Below are positions 26,111 to 35,118 of a stretch of 43,228 nt of DNA, piece after piece (within the stretch, counting starts at the first letter, position 1; each line of letters opens with the position of its first letter). The DNA is taken from assembly GCA_030650845.1 (NCBI GenBank), contig JAUSDC010000031.1, forward strand, positions 1 through 43,228. Direction: 5' to 3'. The notes under the pieces are model-generated. The model ran no database searches. It saw only the letters and a program-made list of their open reading frames with translations, and was not told the DNA's origin. The position numbers and the translations under genes are program-made. The stretch is from Candidatus Methanoperedens sp. Its GTDB lineage: Archaea; Halobacteriota; Methanosarcinia; Methanosarcinales; Methanoperedenaceae.

Positions 26111-27525
26111 TGTACGATAATCCTGACGGGGTAATGATAGGGCTTGAAGTCCATGTGCAGTTGAACAAACTCAAGACAAAAGTGTTCTGCGGATGCGCTA
26201 CAGATTATCACAATGATCCACCTAACTCGCACGTGTGCCCTGTTTGCCTGGGACTGCCCGGCGCACTCCCTGTGATCAATAAAAAGGCTGTTGAAGCTGC
26301 GATAAAGATCGGACTTGCGCTGAATTGCAAAGTAGAAGAGCATACACAGTTCTACCGAAAGAACTACTATTATCCTGACCTCCCGAAAGGCTTCCAGATA
26401 ACGCAGTACGATTTCCCCATATCAAGCGGGGGCTACGTTATGATAGAAGGCGAGGACGCTGAACTCAGAGTGGGTATAACGCGGGCTCATATGGAAGAAG
26501 ACCCTGGAAGGCTTGTGCATGAAGGCACGATCGATAAATCAAAATACACGCTTATCGACTACAACCGCTCTGGCATGGCACTGATCGAGATCGTGAGCGA
26601 CCCTGATATGAGAAGCCCGAAAGAAGCACGGAGGTACCTGGATAAGCTGCGTAACATCATAGAATATCTTGATGTTTTCGACGGCAACCTGGAGGGCGCA
26701 CTCCGTGTGGACGCTAACATTTCCATTATGGGGGGACAGCGCGCAGAGATCAAGAACATCTCCTCGCACAAAGGTGCTGAGCGTGCGCTGCTGTATGAGA
26801 TTGTGCGGCAGAAGAACGTGCTGCGACGAGGCGGGGTCGTTGTCCAGGAGACGCGGCATTTTGACGAAGCGCGGGAAATAACTCTTTCCATGAGGACTAA
26901 GGAAGAAGCACACGATTACAGATATTTCCCCGAGCCTGACCTTGTGCCGCTCAAGATCGCTGGATGGGCGCCTGCTATCAAGGAGACACTACCTGAACTG
27001 CCTGATGCAAAAAGGATGCGCTTTGTGGAGCAGTACGGGATCATGGATGACCATGCAAAGGCTCTGACTTCTGAATTGAAGCTTGCGATCTTTTATGAGG
27101 ACGTGACAAAGATAATAGAACCAAAGACCGCGGCTGTATGGATATCCGATGTGCTTAAGGGTGAACTGAATTATCGCGACCTTACTATTGATGCTTTCAA
27201 GAAAGAGCATATGATTTCTGTTCTTGATCTTCTTGCAGGGAAAAAAATAACAGAGGACGGCGCCGTGGATATTATCAGGACGCTACTTGATAAAGGAGGC
27301 TCGCCTGAGGAAATAATTAAAGAAAAAGGGCTTGTCATAGTAGTAGGCAGCATCGTTGAAACTGCGGCGCTTGATGCGATCAAGGAGAACCCGGTTGCTG
27401 TTGCTGATTATAAAGCTGGGAAGGAGAAAGCGCTCAACTCGCTTGTGGGCGCGGTGATGAAGAAAACGAAAGGTGGAGCGGATGCGAGAACGGTGAGGGA
27501 AGTGCTAATGGGGAAGTTGGGGTAG
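26110..27525 (+). CDS. gatB: Asp/Glu-tRNA amidotransferase subunit B
   Basis: A 471-residue GatB kinase/amidotransferase subunit. IGLEVHVQLNKLKTKVFCGC and CPVCLGLPGALPV hold the zinc-binding cysteines; KNYYYPDLPKGFQITQYD and DYNRSGMALIEIVSDPD are core motifs. The last about 150 residues form the YqeY-like tRNA-binding tail. Last gene before tRNA-Thr, where the accessory block begins. Confidence 0.95.
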   Translation: MYDNPDGVMIGLEVHVQLNKLKTKVFCGCATDYHNDPPNSHVCPVCLGLPGALPVINKKAVEAAIKIGLALNCKVEEHTQFYRKNYYYPDLPKGFQITQYDFPISSGGYVMIEGEDAELRVGITRAHMEEDPGRLVHEGTIDKSKYTLIDYNRSGMALIEIVSDPDMRSPKEARRYLDKLRNIIEYLDVFDGNLEGALRVDANISIMGGQRAEIKNISSHKGAERALLYEIVRQKNVLRRGGVVVQETRHFDEAREITLSMRTKEEAHDYRYFPEPDLVPLKIAGWAPAIKETLPELPDAKRMRFVEQYGIMDDHAKALTSELKLAIFYEDVTKIIEPKTAAVWISDVLKGELNYRDLTIDAFKKEHMISVLDLLAGKKITEDGAVDIIRTLLDKGGSPEEIIKEKGLVIVVGSIVETAALDAIKENPVAVADYKAGKEKALNSLVGAVMKKTKGGADARTVREVLMGKLG

Positions 27526-27547
27526 AAGGCTTTAAACTATTCTTCTA

Positions 27548-27621
27548 AGCCGCCGGAGGGATTTGAACCCTCGATCTGCTGATTACGAATCAGCCGCTTT
27601 GCCGAGCTAAGCCACGACGGC
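27548..27621 (-). tRNA. tRNA-Thr (CGU)
   Basis: A 74-nt cloverleaf: acceptor GCCGTCG/CGGCGGC with one T-G pair, D arm with GG, anticodon arm GCTGA-TTCGTAA-TCAGC with anticodon CGT, T arm GAGGG-TTCAAAT-CCCTC, discriminator T. Its 5' end faces the integrase 158 bp away. Elements usually enter the 3' end of a tRNA gene, which faces gatB here, so it is not a clear attachment site. Confidence 0.95.
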
Positions 27622-27778
27622 ATGGAAAGGCTTTATATCGCTATTTTTGACTATATACTTTCCCTTATGAACGCATAATATTTTAAGTATATAAAATAAT
27701 TTCAGGGCTTCTTTTAAGTAGAAAGGCTTATAATGCAAAGAATCCTAATAAGTAGTAACCACACTTAAAGGTGATACT

Positions 27779-28951
27779 GTGTTGTATTATGAAGCCTCAT
27801 ACCAGAAGTATCTTGATAACATGCTTGCCGATACTGAATCGGAACTGCTGCCGAAGCAGAAAGAAGTCCTTGTCAGGTTCAACAGGGAAATGGATAAAAA
27901 CGATGGGCTGGCCCTTCATACAAGGATCAGCCAGGTAAGCAAACTGAGTATGCTTGCCAAGGCTGTTCAGAAACCTTTTGCTTCAATGGAACGCAAGGAT
28001 ATGGAGGATTTCCTGTACAGCCTGGAAGTGTCCCCGGCAACCGTTGACCAGTACAAGATCGTGGTGAAGAAGTTTTTCAAATGGCTGCGCAAGACCGATG
28101 ATTATCCTGTGGAAGTAAAGTGGATAAAGCTCACGAACCACATAAAGAGAAAGCTGCCTGAGGATATCCTGACGCCAATAGAGGTCAAGAAACTGATTGA
28201 TGCTGCTGATAATCTAAGAGACCGGGCACTCGTGTCTGTATTGTACGAGAGCGGCTGCAGGGTTGGCGAACTTGTGGGCGTAAAGCAAAAAGACGTGGAT
28301 ATAGATCGGTACGGTGCCAGGATAAAAGTTGTCCGTGGAAAAACCGGAATGAGACCTGTAAGGCTTATTGACTCTGCGCCCGATTTAACTCTCTGGCTGA
28401 ACAACCATCCGAATAAAAACCTGGAGAATTTTGTGTTTGTGCACGGCGCAGACAATAATAAACCGCTTGGAGCCGGGGGAGTGGATTATGTGCTGGAAAT
28501 TCTCGGCAAAAGGGCAAAATTAAATAAAGGTGTGCATGCCCACCTTCTGAGGCACAGCAGAGCCACGCACCTCGCAGGAGAATTCACTGAAAGCGAACTT
28601 AAGGTGATATTTGGCTGGACCCGCGATTCCAAAATGCCGGGAATATACGTGAGCCTTTCTGGAGGTCAGGTAGAGAAAAAGATGTTGACGAGGGCGGGGC
28701 TGGTAGATGCAGAGGAAACAAGAAAAGAAGAAGATGTTCTGAAGGCAAGGAACTGCCCGCGCTGCAAAGAGGTAAACCCTTCAACCGCGCGGTTCTGCCC
28801 CAAATGCGGGATGGCTTTGGACTTGGAGACTGCTATGAAGATCGACACGGGGGAATCGGGAATGGCACTTGAACTCATGGATATTATGCAGAGAGAACCC
28901 AGGCTGCTGGAAATGCTTAAGAACATCACAAAACCCGTGGCGGTAAAATAG
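27779..28951 (+). CDS. tyrosine recombinase/integrase with C-terminal zinc ribbon
   Basis: A 390-residue site-specific recombinase. Residues about 1-105 are a SAM-like core-binding domain, 130-300 the catalytic domain with R161 (SGCRVGEL), K188, H255/R258 (HAHLLRHSRATHL), W280 and the nucleophile Y290. A zinc ribbon follows (CPRC 326-329, CPKC 340-343), then a short helical tail. Close to Xer-like integrases of Methanosarcinales. GTG 27779 is the start, 5 bp after an aggtg site. It is the first gene of the accessory block and the likely integration enzyme. Confidence 0.88.
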   Translation: MLYYEASYQKYLDNMLADTESELLPKQKEVLVRFNREMDKNDGLALHTRISQVSKLSMLAKAVQKPFASMERKDMEDFLYSLEVSPATVDQYKIVVKKFFKWLRKTDDYPVEVKWIKLTNHIKRKLPEDILTPIEVKKLIDAADNLRDRALVSVLYESGCRVGELVGVKQKDVDIDRYGARIKVVRGKTGMRPVRLIDSAPDLTLWLNNHPNKNLENFVFVHGADNNKPLGAGGVDYVLEILGKRAKLNKGVHAHLLRHSRATHLAGEFTESELKVIFGWTRDSKMPGIYVSLSGGQVEKKMLTRAGLVDAEETRKEEDVLKARNCPRCKEVNPSTARFCPKCGMALDLETAMKIDTGESGMALELMDIMQREPRLLEMLKNITKPVAVK

Positions 28952-29311
28952 TTCTTGCAGTTATTCCCCCGCAGCTGCAAGGATCATCTGCGCCACGCCC
29001 TTCTCCATCCTGTCGCATTTATATTATAAGAATGGTCAATCACCGGGGAGCGGGGTATTTTAGATGGATGCAGCAGGGCGGCTATTTTGAGTTATATTTT
29101 GTTTTTTCCGTTTATATTCTTCCCGGTTTCTGCGTTTTTTGGCATGAGCTTTGATGTGACTTACAATGCAATTTTAAGGCAGTAAAAAAGCATAAATAAG
29201 GATTTAAGAGAATTTATCTTATGATAAAACGTAATAAACGTATGTTTTAACTTATGTTTTAACTTATGTTATTATAAAAGCTCTAAATTCAAAAATAAGG
29301 AATAAAAAGAT
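28952..29311. other. 360-bp non-coding gap with gene-tail remnant and tandem repeat
   Basis: No complete gene is seen. Minus-strand codons at about 28961-29014 read MEKGVAQMILAAAGE then stop, which looks like the C-terminus of a lost gene. At 29242-29265 a 12-bp unit, atgttttaactt, is repeated twice in tandem followed by a partial third copy, lying about 80 bp before the ribbon-helix-helix gene. Confidence 0.4.
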
Positions 29312-29335
29312 ATATGTACTATTAGTAATACATAT
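29312..29335 (+). promoter_or_regulatory. near-perfect palindromic operator over RHH promoter
   Basis: A 24-bp dyad with arms ATATGTA and TACATAT (20 of 24 positions symmetric) ends 6 bp before ATG 29342. It overlaps the TATA-like region, the usual place for an autorepressor site. The likely binder is the ribbon-helix-helix protein encoded directly downstream. Confidence 0.5.
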
Positions 29336-29341
29336 AAGTAT

Positions 29342-29518
29342 ATGAGCCGAAAAAAAATAAAGATGAGTGCCCCGATCACCATAAGGCTGCCACGTGAAGT
29401 CGTTACATACTTCCAAAATATTTCAGTTGAGAGCATGGTGCCTTTTGGTACTTTGGTGAGAAAGTGTGTTGTTGATCGAGTGAAACAGCTACAGCCAGAG
29501 CTTGAAATTATCATGTGA
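29342..29518 (+). CDS. ribbon-helix-helix DNA-binding protein
   Basis: A 58-residue CopG/Arc-like protein. After a basic N-terminus (MSRKKIKMS) comes the beta strand PITIRLPREVVTYF and two helices (NISVESMVPFGTLVRKCVVDRVKQL), the ribbon-helix-helix order. Small RHH proteins of this sort control plasmid or virus copy number and early genes. It sits between the integrase and the MCM gene and is preceded by the palindrome at 29312-29335. Confidence 0.7.
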   Translation: MSRKKIKMSAPITIRLPREVVTYFQNISVESMVPFGTLVRKCVVDRVKQLQPELEIIM

Positions 29519-29671
29519 AAAAGGTAGGATGAAAAAACATGCAAACGAAGTATGAAGCGGTCCTACCAGACCGCCCCACAGAGGATGCAACGCCTCATAG
29601 TACTATACTTGTTCTGCTCCTATATATTTTTTTCATTAGTTGCGGCAACTGCAACTGCGAGGGACGAGAAG

Positions 29672-30112
29672 ATGACTAAGGGTATGGTAGGGACAATTCA
29701 TCTGCGCGTCCCGCGAGATATTTTTGAGTTCTGGGGTAGGATAGAGGACGGACGCCGCTCCCGAGAAGCGCGCCGATGGTTCGGGTATTGGTTTAGTATG
29801 GAGGGGGAAGATTCAGAGGAAAAATGGCAACAAGTCATAGATGAACACCAACCCATCATCGAATTAGCAAAAAAGAGAAAAGAAGAAATACGCGAACGCA
29901 AACGACAAGCATGTGTTGAGCAGGAAAATCAGCACCAACAGAAAGAAAAGAACCTGAAAAAACTGATGGAAGCGTTTTGCGCAATATACGATTATAGGGT
30001 TCAGGATGTTCCACCTTCCGTGATCAAGCACTACGCGGGGCTGCTGGAGATATCAACCGAGGAGATCAAGAAGCTGCTCGCCACAGAAGCAAAGAAAAAG
30101 GGGATGACATAA
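29672..30112 (+). CDS. RHH-like basic protein upstream of MCM
   Basis: About 146 residues from ATG 29672. The start GMVGTIHLRVPRDIFEFWGR echoes the strand of the previous RHH gene (ITIRLPREV), followed by a highly charged helical region (KKRKEEIRERKRQA) and a C-terminal helical part (VPPSVIKHYAGLLEISTEEIKKLL). The frame is open to 29552, but a TATA-like ctatatattttt at 29620-29631 inside that extension favours the later start. Its stop overlaps the MCM ATG, so it is translationally coupled to the helicase and may load or regulate it. Confidence 0.6.
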   Translation: MTKGMVGTIHLRVPRDIFEFWGRIEDGRRSREARRWFGYWFSMEGEDSEEKWQQVIDEHQPIIELAKKRKEEIRERKRQACVEQENQHQQKEKNLKKLMEAFCAIYDYRVQDVPPSVIKHYAGLLEISTEEIKKLLATEAKKKGMT

Positions 30113-32244
30113 TGGAAGAATATGAGGGCGGCGACGAGACCAAGCCGATATACTCTCCAAAATTTTGGGAAATTTTGTTTGATAGATATTATCATGATAA
30201 AATTTTAGATTTTGTTTTGGAATTTCCAACAAAATTGCGCCTCCAAATCAATTACGATGATATGAAAATCTGCTGGGGTATAATGGGGAGAACAACAACC
30301 AGTGCAACCGACTTTTTCATCAACAACCCCGATAAAGCCCTGGCGGATGCTAATACCGCCCTCCGGGATATTTCGGTGCCAATTGATCGGGAACCCGAGT
30401 TCCGTGAGCGGGCAGAGGTTGCAATTGTAGGCTTCAAGCCGCAAATAACAGTCCGGGAGATACGAAAAGAAAATATAGGGCAGTATGCAGCAATCACCGG
30501 TACAATAATTCGGAAGACTGAGGTTCGATATGCGGTTGTTGTGGCTGCGTTCATGTGTCAACGGTGCACGCATATCACTCACATTCAACAGCCGGATGGC
30601 ACATGGACAATGCCATTTGAGTGCGAAAATGATGCGTGCGGGCGCAAGGGTTCATTCAAATTCCTTAAGAAGGAAAGCACCTGGATGAATAAGCGAAAAA
30701 TTCAGCTACAGGAGACCGCCGACCAGATCGCAGACGGGGATCAGTCCCTTGCCACAATAGATGCCGTGCTTTATGATGATGTGGATTGCCCGCCTGTGGG
30801 TAGCATTGTCACAATTAGCGGAACATTAACCGAAGCCCAAATCACAATAAAAGGAAATCTAACAGATGAGTTCAGGGTGTATATACATGTGAATCACATT
30901 CAGGAGATTGACGCCGACCGCGCCATTATGATTACGTCAGAGGATGTCAAAGAAATGGAAGAAATGGCAAAGGACCCAAATATAATCGGGCGTCTGGTAG
31001 CCTCTACTGTCCCAAGCGTCAGGGGTCATGAAATTATCAAGGAAGCGGTGCTGTGCAGCCAAGTCTCTCCAGAAAGCCTTTTGCTCCCGGACGGCAGGAA
31101 ACTAAGGGGACCCAGCCACATCATGTTGTGCGGAGATCCGGGCGTAGCAAAAAGCGTTCTATTGCTGGCGATGTGCGGGAACGTGCCAAGAGCACAGTAC
31201 GCAGCTGGGCGCAGCGCATCATCAAAAGGTCTGACCGTTGCGGTAACCAAGGACAAGGGAGGATGGGGCGAAGGCGCGTGGGTTGCGGAGGCTGGGATGC
31301 TGGTTCTTGCAGACAGGGCGTTTGCGGTCATTGACGAGCTTGACAAGTTTGAAAAAGAGGAGCAGCGCGAACTGAACACGGTGCTGGAGCATGGAATGGT
31401 CCCCGTCCGAAAGGCGGGCATTAATAGGGATTATTTTGCAAGAGTCCCCATTGTGGCAAGCCTGAACCCGAAGTACGGGAGGTTCGACCAATATGAATCC
31501 ATACCGAAGCAGGTAAACGTCCCACCGGATACCCTGTCGCGTTTCGACCTGGTATTTACGATGTTTGACGTGCCGAAAGAGGACGATGAATTAACGGCAG
31601 ATCACATTACAAACCTGTGGCAGAAGGCTACGGAAGTGCATCAGAAAGAGTTCGAGGGAATGAAAGCCCTTACAAAATCATGGGGAACCGACAAGTACGT
31701 GCCTGAAATAAGCCTTGACATGATGCGGAAATGGATATACGAGGCGAAGAAGATACAAGTCAGGATAACGTCAGAATGCAGAAGATCCTTAAACGATTTT
31801 TTTATGGATATCAGGCTTTCACAGAGCGCAGATAAGGATGCAGCAATCCCTATTGCCTGGAGGACGCTGGACGGCATGATGCGTCTGGTCATATGCGAGA
31901 CGCGCCTGCGGCACGGTAAAGTAACTGAAATCAGGGATGTGGAGAGAGTGAAGGCACTGGTACAGGAAAGCTTCAAGGTGATGATAGATCCGGCTACGGG
32001 CAAACTTGACAGTGATATAATCAGCGTGGGAATGGGTAAAAGCCAGAGGGAAAGGATAGGAGTATTAAAGGAGATTATCAGGAAGTTGCAGGAGGAGCTG
32101 AAAAGCGCAGTGCCCACAGAAGATATTGTAAATAAGGCAGTGGAAGCGGGGATAAAAAAAGATGATGTTGAATATATGCTAAATAAGTTGAAGTCAGTAG
32201 GTGAACTGTTTGAGGCAAGTAACGAACGCTACAGAGTGGTATAA
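30112..32244 (+). CDS. mcm: element-encoded MCM-family replicative helicase
   Basis: A 710-residue MCM AAA+ helicase. The N-terminal OB fold holds a zinc site (C149/C152, C171/C176). The ATPase has Walker A GDPGVAKS (341-348), Walker B VIDELDKF (406-413, Leu where hosts have Phe), sensor-1 N452 and arginine finger LSRFDLVF (475-482). A winged helix closes the protein (about 645-710). The divergent Walker B and the absence of other chromosomal replication genes point to an integrated plasmid or virus replicon. The likely origin lies just downstream. Confidence 0.9.
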   Translation: MEEYEGGDETKPIYSPKFWEILFDRYYHDKILDFVLEFPTKLRLQINYDDMKICWGIMGRTTTSATDFFINNPDKALADANTALRDISVPIDREPEFRERAEVAIVGFKPQITVREIRKENIGQYAAITGTIIRKTEVRYAVVVAAFMCQRCTHITHIQQPDGTWTMPFECENDACGRKGSFKFLKKESTWMNKRKIQLQETADQIADGDQSLATIDAVLYDDVDCPPVGSIVTISGTLTEAQITIKGNLTDEFRVYIHVNHIQEIDADRAIMITSEDVKEMEEMAKDPNIIGRLVASTVPSVRGHEIIKEAVLCSQVSPESLLLPDGRKLRGPSHIMLCGDPGVAKSVLLLAMCGNVPRAQYAAGRSASSKGLTVAVTKDKGGWGEGAWVAEAGMLVLADRAFAVIDELDKFEKEEQRELNTVLEHGMVPVRKAGINRDYFARVPIVASLNPKYGRFDQYESIPKQVNVPPDTLSRFDLVFTMFDVPKEDDELTADHITNLWQKATEVHQKEFEGMKALTKSWGTDKYVPEISLDMMRKWIYEAKKIQVRITSECRRSLNDFFMDIRLSQSADKDAAIPIAWRTLDGMMRLVICETRLRHGKVTEIRDVERVKALVQESFKVMIDPATGKLDSDIISVGMGKSQRERIGVLKEIIRKLQEELKSAVPTEDIVNKAVEAGIKKDDVEYMLNKLKSVGELFEASNERYRVV

Positions 32245-32392
32245 CAACACATCATTGCCTGATAGGATGTCTGGCTCGCCTACCCTACCTATATATACCC
32301 ATATGAAGATAGATACCTATATGCAACTCACACCAATGCTGCGGATGGCGGTTGTGCAGGCTTGCGGGATTTTAACTTCATTTATATTTTTC

Positions 32393-32704
32393 GTAGCACA
32401 GATTCATCATTATGAGATTTTCAAATCGGGCTTGGTTGAAACTATCTAAAGATTTTGTGTAGCACAAAGTCATCATTATGAGAAACCAGACCGAGATGCG
32501 TGGGTTCAGTTGAAAGATTTTTTGTAGCGCACTTCTTTTTAAAGCCTTCCTGCATCGTATTTCTGTAGCACAAATCGCCGTATTGTGCTACATATCGAGC
32601 TTTTTCCGTTACGGTATATAAGGAAAAATTTTTAAAATCGATATGCCTGACTGACATTACTTTATTTTACAATTTTGTAGCACAAATCGCCATATTGTGC
32701 TACA
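32393..32704. repeat. GTAGCACA iteron-like array with two perfect inverted repeats
   Basis: GTAGCACA recurs at 32393, 32459, 32565 and 32677, with a variant gtagcgca at 32524. The first three are spaced 66 and 65 bp and share the following tcatcattatgaga in two copies. The last two each pair with an inverted copy: TGTAGCACAA 32564-32573 with TTGTGCTACA 32583-32592, and 32676-32685 with 32695-32704, each with a 9-bp spacer atcgccRta, and both followed by tttttccgttacgg. This is the layout of a replication-initiator or partition-protein binding region. Confidence 0.65.
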
Positions 32705-33120
32705 TATTGGATTTTTCCGTTACGGAAACTATCCCAACTGCTGGATAAATCTTGAAAGATGCCCTGGCTAAAACTTAGATTTCAGTAGGAAAATAAGGTT
32801 GCAGAGGATTTTTATAAAATTTTGTGTACGTGTACGAACACAAACACACTTTTTTTAGTAAATGGTTTATTGATACTTTTTCTTTTTCATTCAAGAGAAA
32901 ATTAGAACCCGACTCCTGGCAATACTCCTGTTGCAGAGGGATCTCGAAGTGCAACCAGTGCTCCGGTTGTGTTCCCATGTATCACGTAACGTTAAACACA
33001 GGTATTCAGTAGTGTTAAAGCCCGATCTCCGTATATTTGTTGGGATCGCAACGCTGTTTTTATCATTATACCGTTTCTTCATGCACGTGTGGGAAAAAAA
33101 CACACATACCGCCCTGCAAA

Positions 33121-33300
33121 GTCAGCAAAAAATCGGCAGAATATCGGCAGAAATTCTGCACTTTCTCGGCATAAATTCGTCAAAAACTCGTCATTGTCCA
33201 CAGTTTTTATGCACTTTATCAGCACTTTTTCGTCATTCCATAAAAAATATCGGCATAATCTCGTCATTAACGGTTAAATGTCATCAATTTTTCGCCATAA
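33121..33300. repeat. degenerate TCGGCA/TCGTCA repeat cluster
   Basis: Short related words recur across 180 bp: atcggcaga (twice, 33132 and 33143), tcggcataaattcgtca, actcgtcatt, tttcgtcatt, atcggcataatctcgtcatt, ttcgccataa. They point the same way and precede the HTH gene at 33363. The cluster is not coding by composition, although a frame is open across it. It could be a binding region for the downstream HTH protein. Confidence 0.45.
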
Positions 33301-33362
33301 AACCAGGCACTGAAGAGATTTTCTGCTGTAAGTTTTATATTATCGCAGGTCTATTTTATATC

Positions 33363-34004
33363 ATGGCAGTTTCAGCAGGAGAAAAGGAAGAAATAAAAAA
33401 TGCTTTAAAAGACGGCAGGAAGATAAGTGACATCAGCGATACAATGGGAATCTCGCGCGACACCATCCGGAAAATTAAAAATGCCGAAGCAGCCAATCCA
33501 AAACCGGATTTATCAAATTTTGAAAAAACGTTTGAAGTTACTGGAGAGGAAGTTACTGCAGAAGCGTTATTGAAATCTGTAGGCAGCCTTGCTCCCAAAA
33601 TCCTCAAAGAACGTCTTGATGCAGGCGCGCTTGTCCTTAGTATTTGCGGAAACCACGCAGCAGCCACGGGAATGAATCTTGAGGAATATCTTAAAACGCT
33701 GTTACTTTTTCCAGCAGAGCTTGAGCAAGCGCGAGTTGAAATTGAGAACTTGACCGATTTGAACGGGCAGCTTCGGGATATAGTGGGTAAACATATCGAC
33801 AGCGTCGCGGTGACGCGAGCAATAGATCGGGTGATGGCGCAAGTCCTTGAACATGGAACTAACAGAATCAATATGGATGTTATTTATGCATACGGCGAGT
33901 TTTTACAAAGTCTAAGAACAAAGGACCCCCGGCTCTTCAATAGCTTCAGAATGCTGGCATCACAGCCGGATTCACATGCAATCGCCGAGGCAAACCCCAC
34001 TTGA
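33363..34004 (+). CDS. HTH protein of the accessory element
   Basis: A 213-residue protein starting MAVSAGEKEEIKNALKDGRK. Residues about 20-45 form a resolvase/Trp-repressor-type helix-turn-helix (ISDISDTMGISRDTIRKIKN). The remainder is helical with a coiled-coil stretch (LEQARVEIENLTDLNGQLRDIV). The frame is open to 32931, but the upstream part falls in the repeat cluster and ATG 33363 fits the domain. Its neighbour starts 5 bp downstream. Possible regulator or terminase-small-subunit-like protein; not resolved. Confidence 0.6.
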   Translation: MAVSAGEKEEIKNALKDGRKISDISDTMGISRDTIRKIKNAEAANPKPDLSNFEKTFEVTGEEVTAEALLKSVGSLAPKILKERLDAGALVLSICGNHAAATGMNLEEYLKTLLLFPAELEQARVEIENLTDLNGQLRDIVGKHIDSVAVTRAIDRVMAQVLEHGTNRINMDVIYAYGEFLQSLRTKDPRLFNSFRMLASQPDSHAIAEANPT

Positions 34005-34009
34005 TATAT

Positions 34010-34456
34010 ATGAAACTTCAACCTCTCTTCAATAAATTGCAAACAACTCAGGATAGGATGGAGATTGCAAGAGTTCTGGTAGAGTTTGCAGAGCGCGCAG
34101 AACGCAACCCCACCCTGCAGAACACTCTCAGAAAGATGGAGCTTCCGGCGCCATTTAACGTCATTGAATACGTCAAACCAGGCAACCGCCGTGGGTACTG
34201 GGCGCGCAAATCTTACTCGCGCGAACATCCTTCGGTTGCTCAGGCGCAGGCAAGGCTTGAATTTTCAGAGATCAATTATTCTCTCTTCGGGACAAAGGGG
34301 ACAGTAGAAAGATCAGATGGAACACGTATCGGACGTGTCAATTTTATCGCTGGGGAACTCATGCGCTCCCGAAAAATTATAAGCGAAGAGGAGAAGGCTG
34401 ATAGACAAAAGCAAAGGGCGATTGAAAGATTAGTACAAGTTGAGCATTTTCGATAA
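34010..34456 (+). CDS. unknown accessory-element protein
   Basis: About 148 residues from ATG 34010 (MKLQPLFNKL). The N-half is helical; the second half has conserved-looking RRGYWARKSYSREHPSVAQAQ and SLFGTKGTVERSDGTRIGR, then a basic tail. No family recognised. Tightly placed between the HTH gene and the Cys-rich frame at 34458, so all are probably co-transcribed. Confidence 0.5.
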   Translation: MKLQPLFNKLQTTQDRMEIARVLVEFAERAERNPTLQNTLRKMELPAPFNVIEYVKPGNRRGYWARKSYSREHPSVAQAQARLEFSEINYSLFGTKGTVERSDGTRIGRVNFIAGELMRSRKIISEEEKADRQKQRAIERLVQVEHFR

Positions 34457-34457
34457 T

Positions 34458-34774
34458 ATGAACGAAGAAACAATTTTTGAAAATCCCCTGATCGAGGGAG
34501 ACGAAGAGTTTATCGAACTATCGTACCCCAGCTGCCGGTCCTCGCTCAACTGCTGTGACTGCACCATAGGGCACGTCTGCCTACAAAGGATTTTAACGGC
34601 ATCAGCATAAAATCTCTTTCGGATACATTCTCTGGGCAGAGCGTGTACCCGACTGTCAAAAAATCACTCGCTAAGTTCCTTCTGATAAGATCTCAATCCT
34701 TCTTCATCCATGCAGCGGGTCAAGGATTAAATAGATATAGAACGTTATTTCATTTGCAGGGTGCTACGGAGTAA
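34458..34774 (+). pseudogene. Cys-rich/wH-like gene apparently split by a frameshift
   Basis: ATG 34458 opens 50 codons ending at 34610: MNEETIFENPLIEGDEEF, then CRSSLNCCDCTIGHVC. From about 34585 the -1 frame continues, open to TAA 34774, with protein-like content (GISIKSLSDTFSGQSVYPTV, KKSLAKFLLI) resembling a winged-helix tail. Joining the two near ctacaaagg gives a single protein of about 105 residues. Either a real frameshift mutation or sequencing error, or programmed frameshifting. Function unknown. Confidence 0.45.
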
Positions 34775-35118
34775 TCGGCCCCTGCTATCCTATTTTTCTG
34801 ACAAGAAATTTTCGTGCAAGGAGGCGATATGAGCGATGATCTCCAATGTGGTAAGGTGTTTGTACCTGGCTATGTGGTGTGATTTCTCCATTTCTCCAGA
34901 TAAATTCTCCACAAGGAATTCTCTTGCATTAATTGTCAGATATAATGGAAGAGAATGTGGAAGAGATTTTCCTTTAGATTTCCTTCCATCAAATCAATAC
35001 ACGATTATCAAGAAACGTCATCGCCATAATACGAAAGGCATCTCCGATGCAAATCAGCGGATTCCATGACATTATATAGTGAAAATAAAAATATGGTAAC
35101 TATTTGAGGAGAATTTTT
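34775..35118. other. 340-bp gap without a supported gene
   Basis: Contains aggagg 7 bp before ATG 34829, which opens only 17 codons (MSDDLQCGKVFVPGYVV), and an overlapping 77-codon frame 34836-35069 with no recognisable domain. Either could be gene debris. Base composition shifts to AT-rich from here on. No repeat or RNA was recognised. Confidence 0.35.

Noticed and set aside
27548-27621. tRNA-Thr as the integration site
   Set aside because: The 3' end of the tRNA, the usual attachment site, faces gatB and not the integrase, and no second copy of the tRNA end was seen.
32393-32535. CRISPR array (repeat about 28 nt, spacing 65 bp)
   Set aside because: Only two good copies and one partial; repeats diverge and spacers are not uniform; an iteron explanation fits better.
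32931-33362. N-terminal extension of the HTH protein at 33363
   Set aside because: It runs through the degenerate repeat cluster, reads as low-complexity, and the HTH domain starts after ATG 33363.
34836-35069. 77-codon open frame
   Set aside because: No domain, no plausible ribosome-binding site in frame, and an unusual composition; kept only as part of the gap note.
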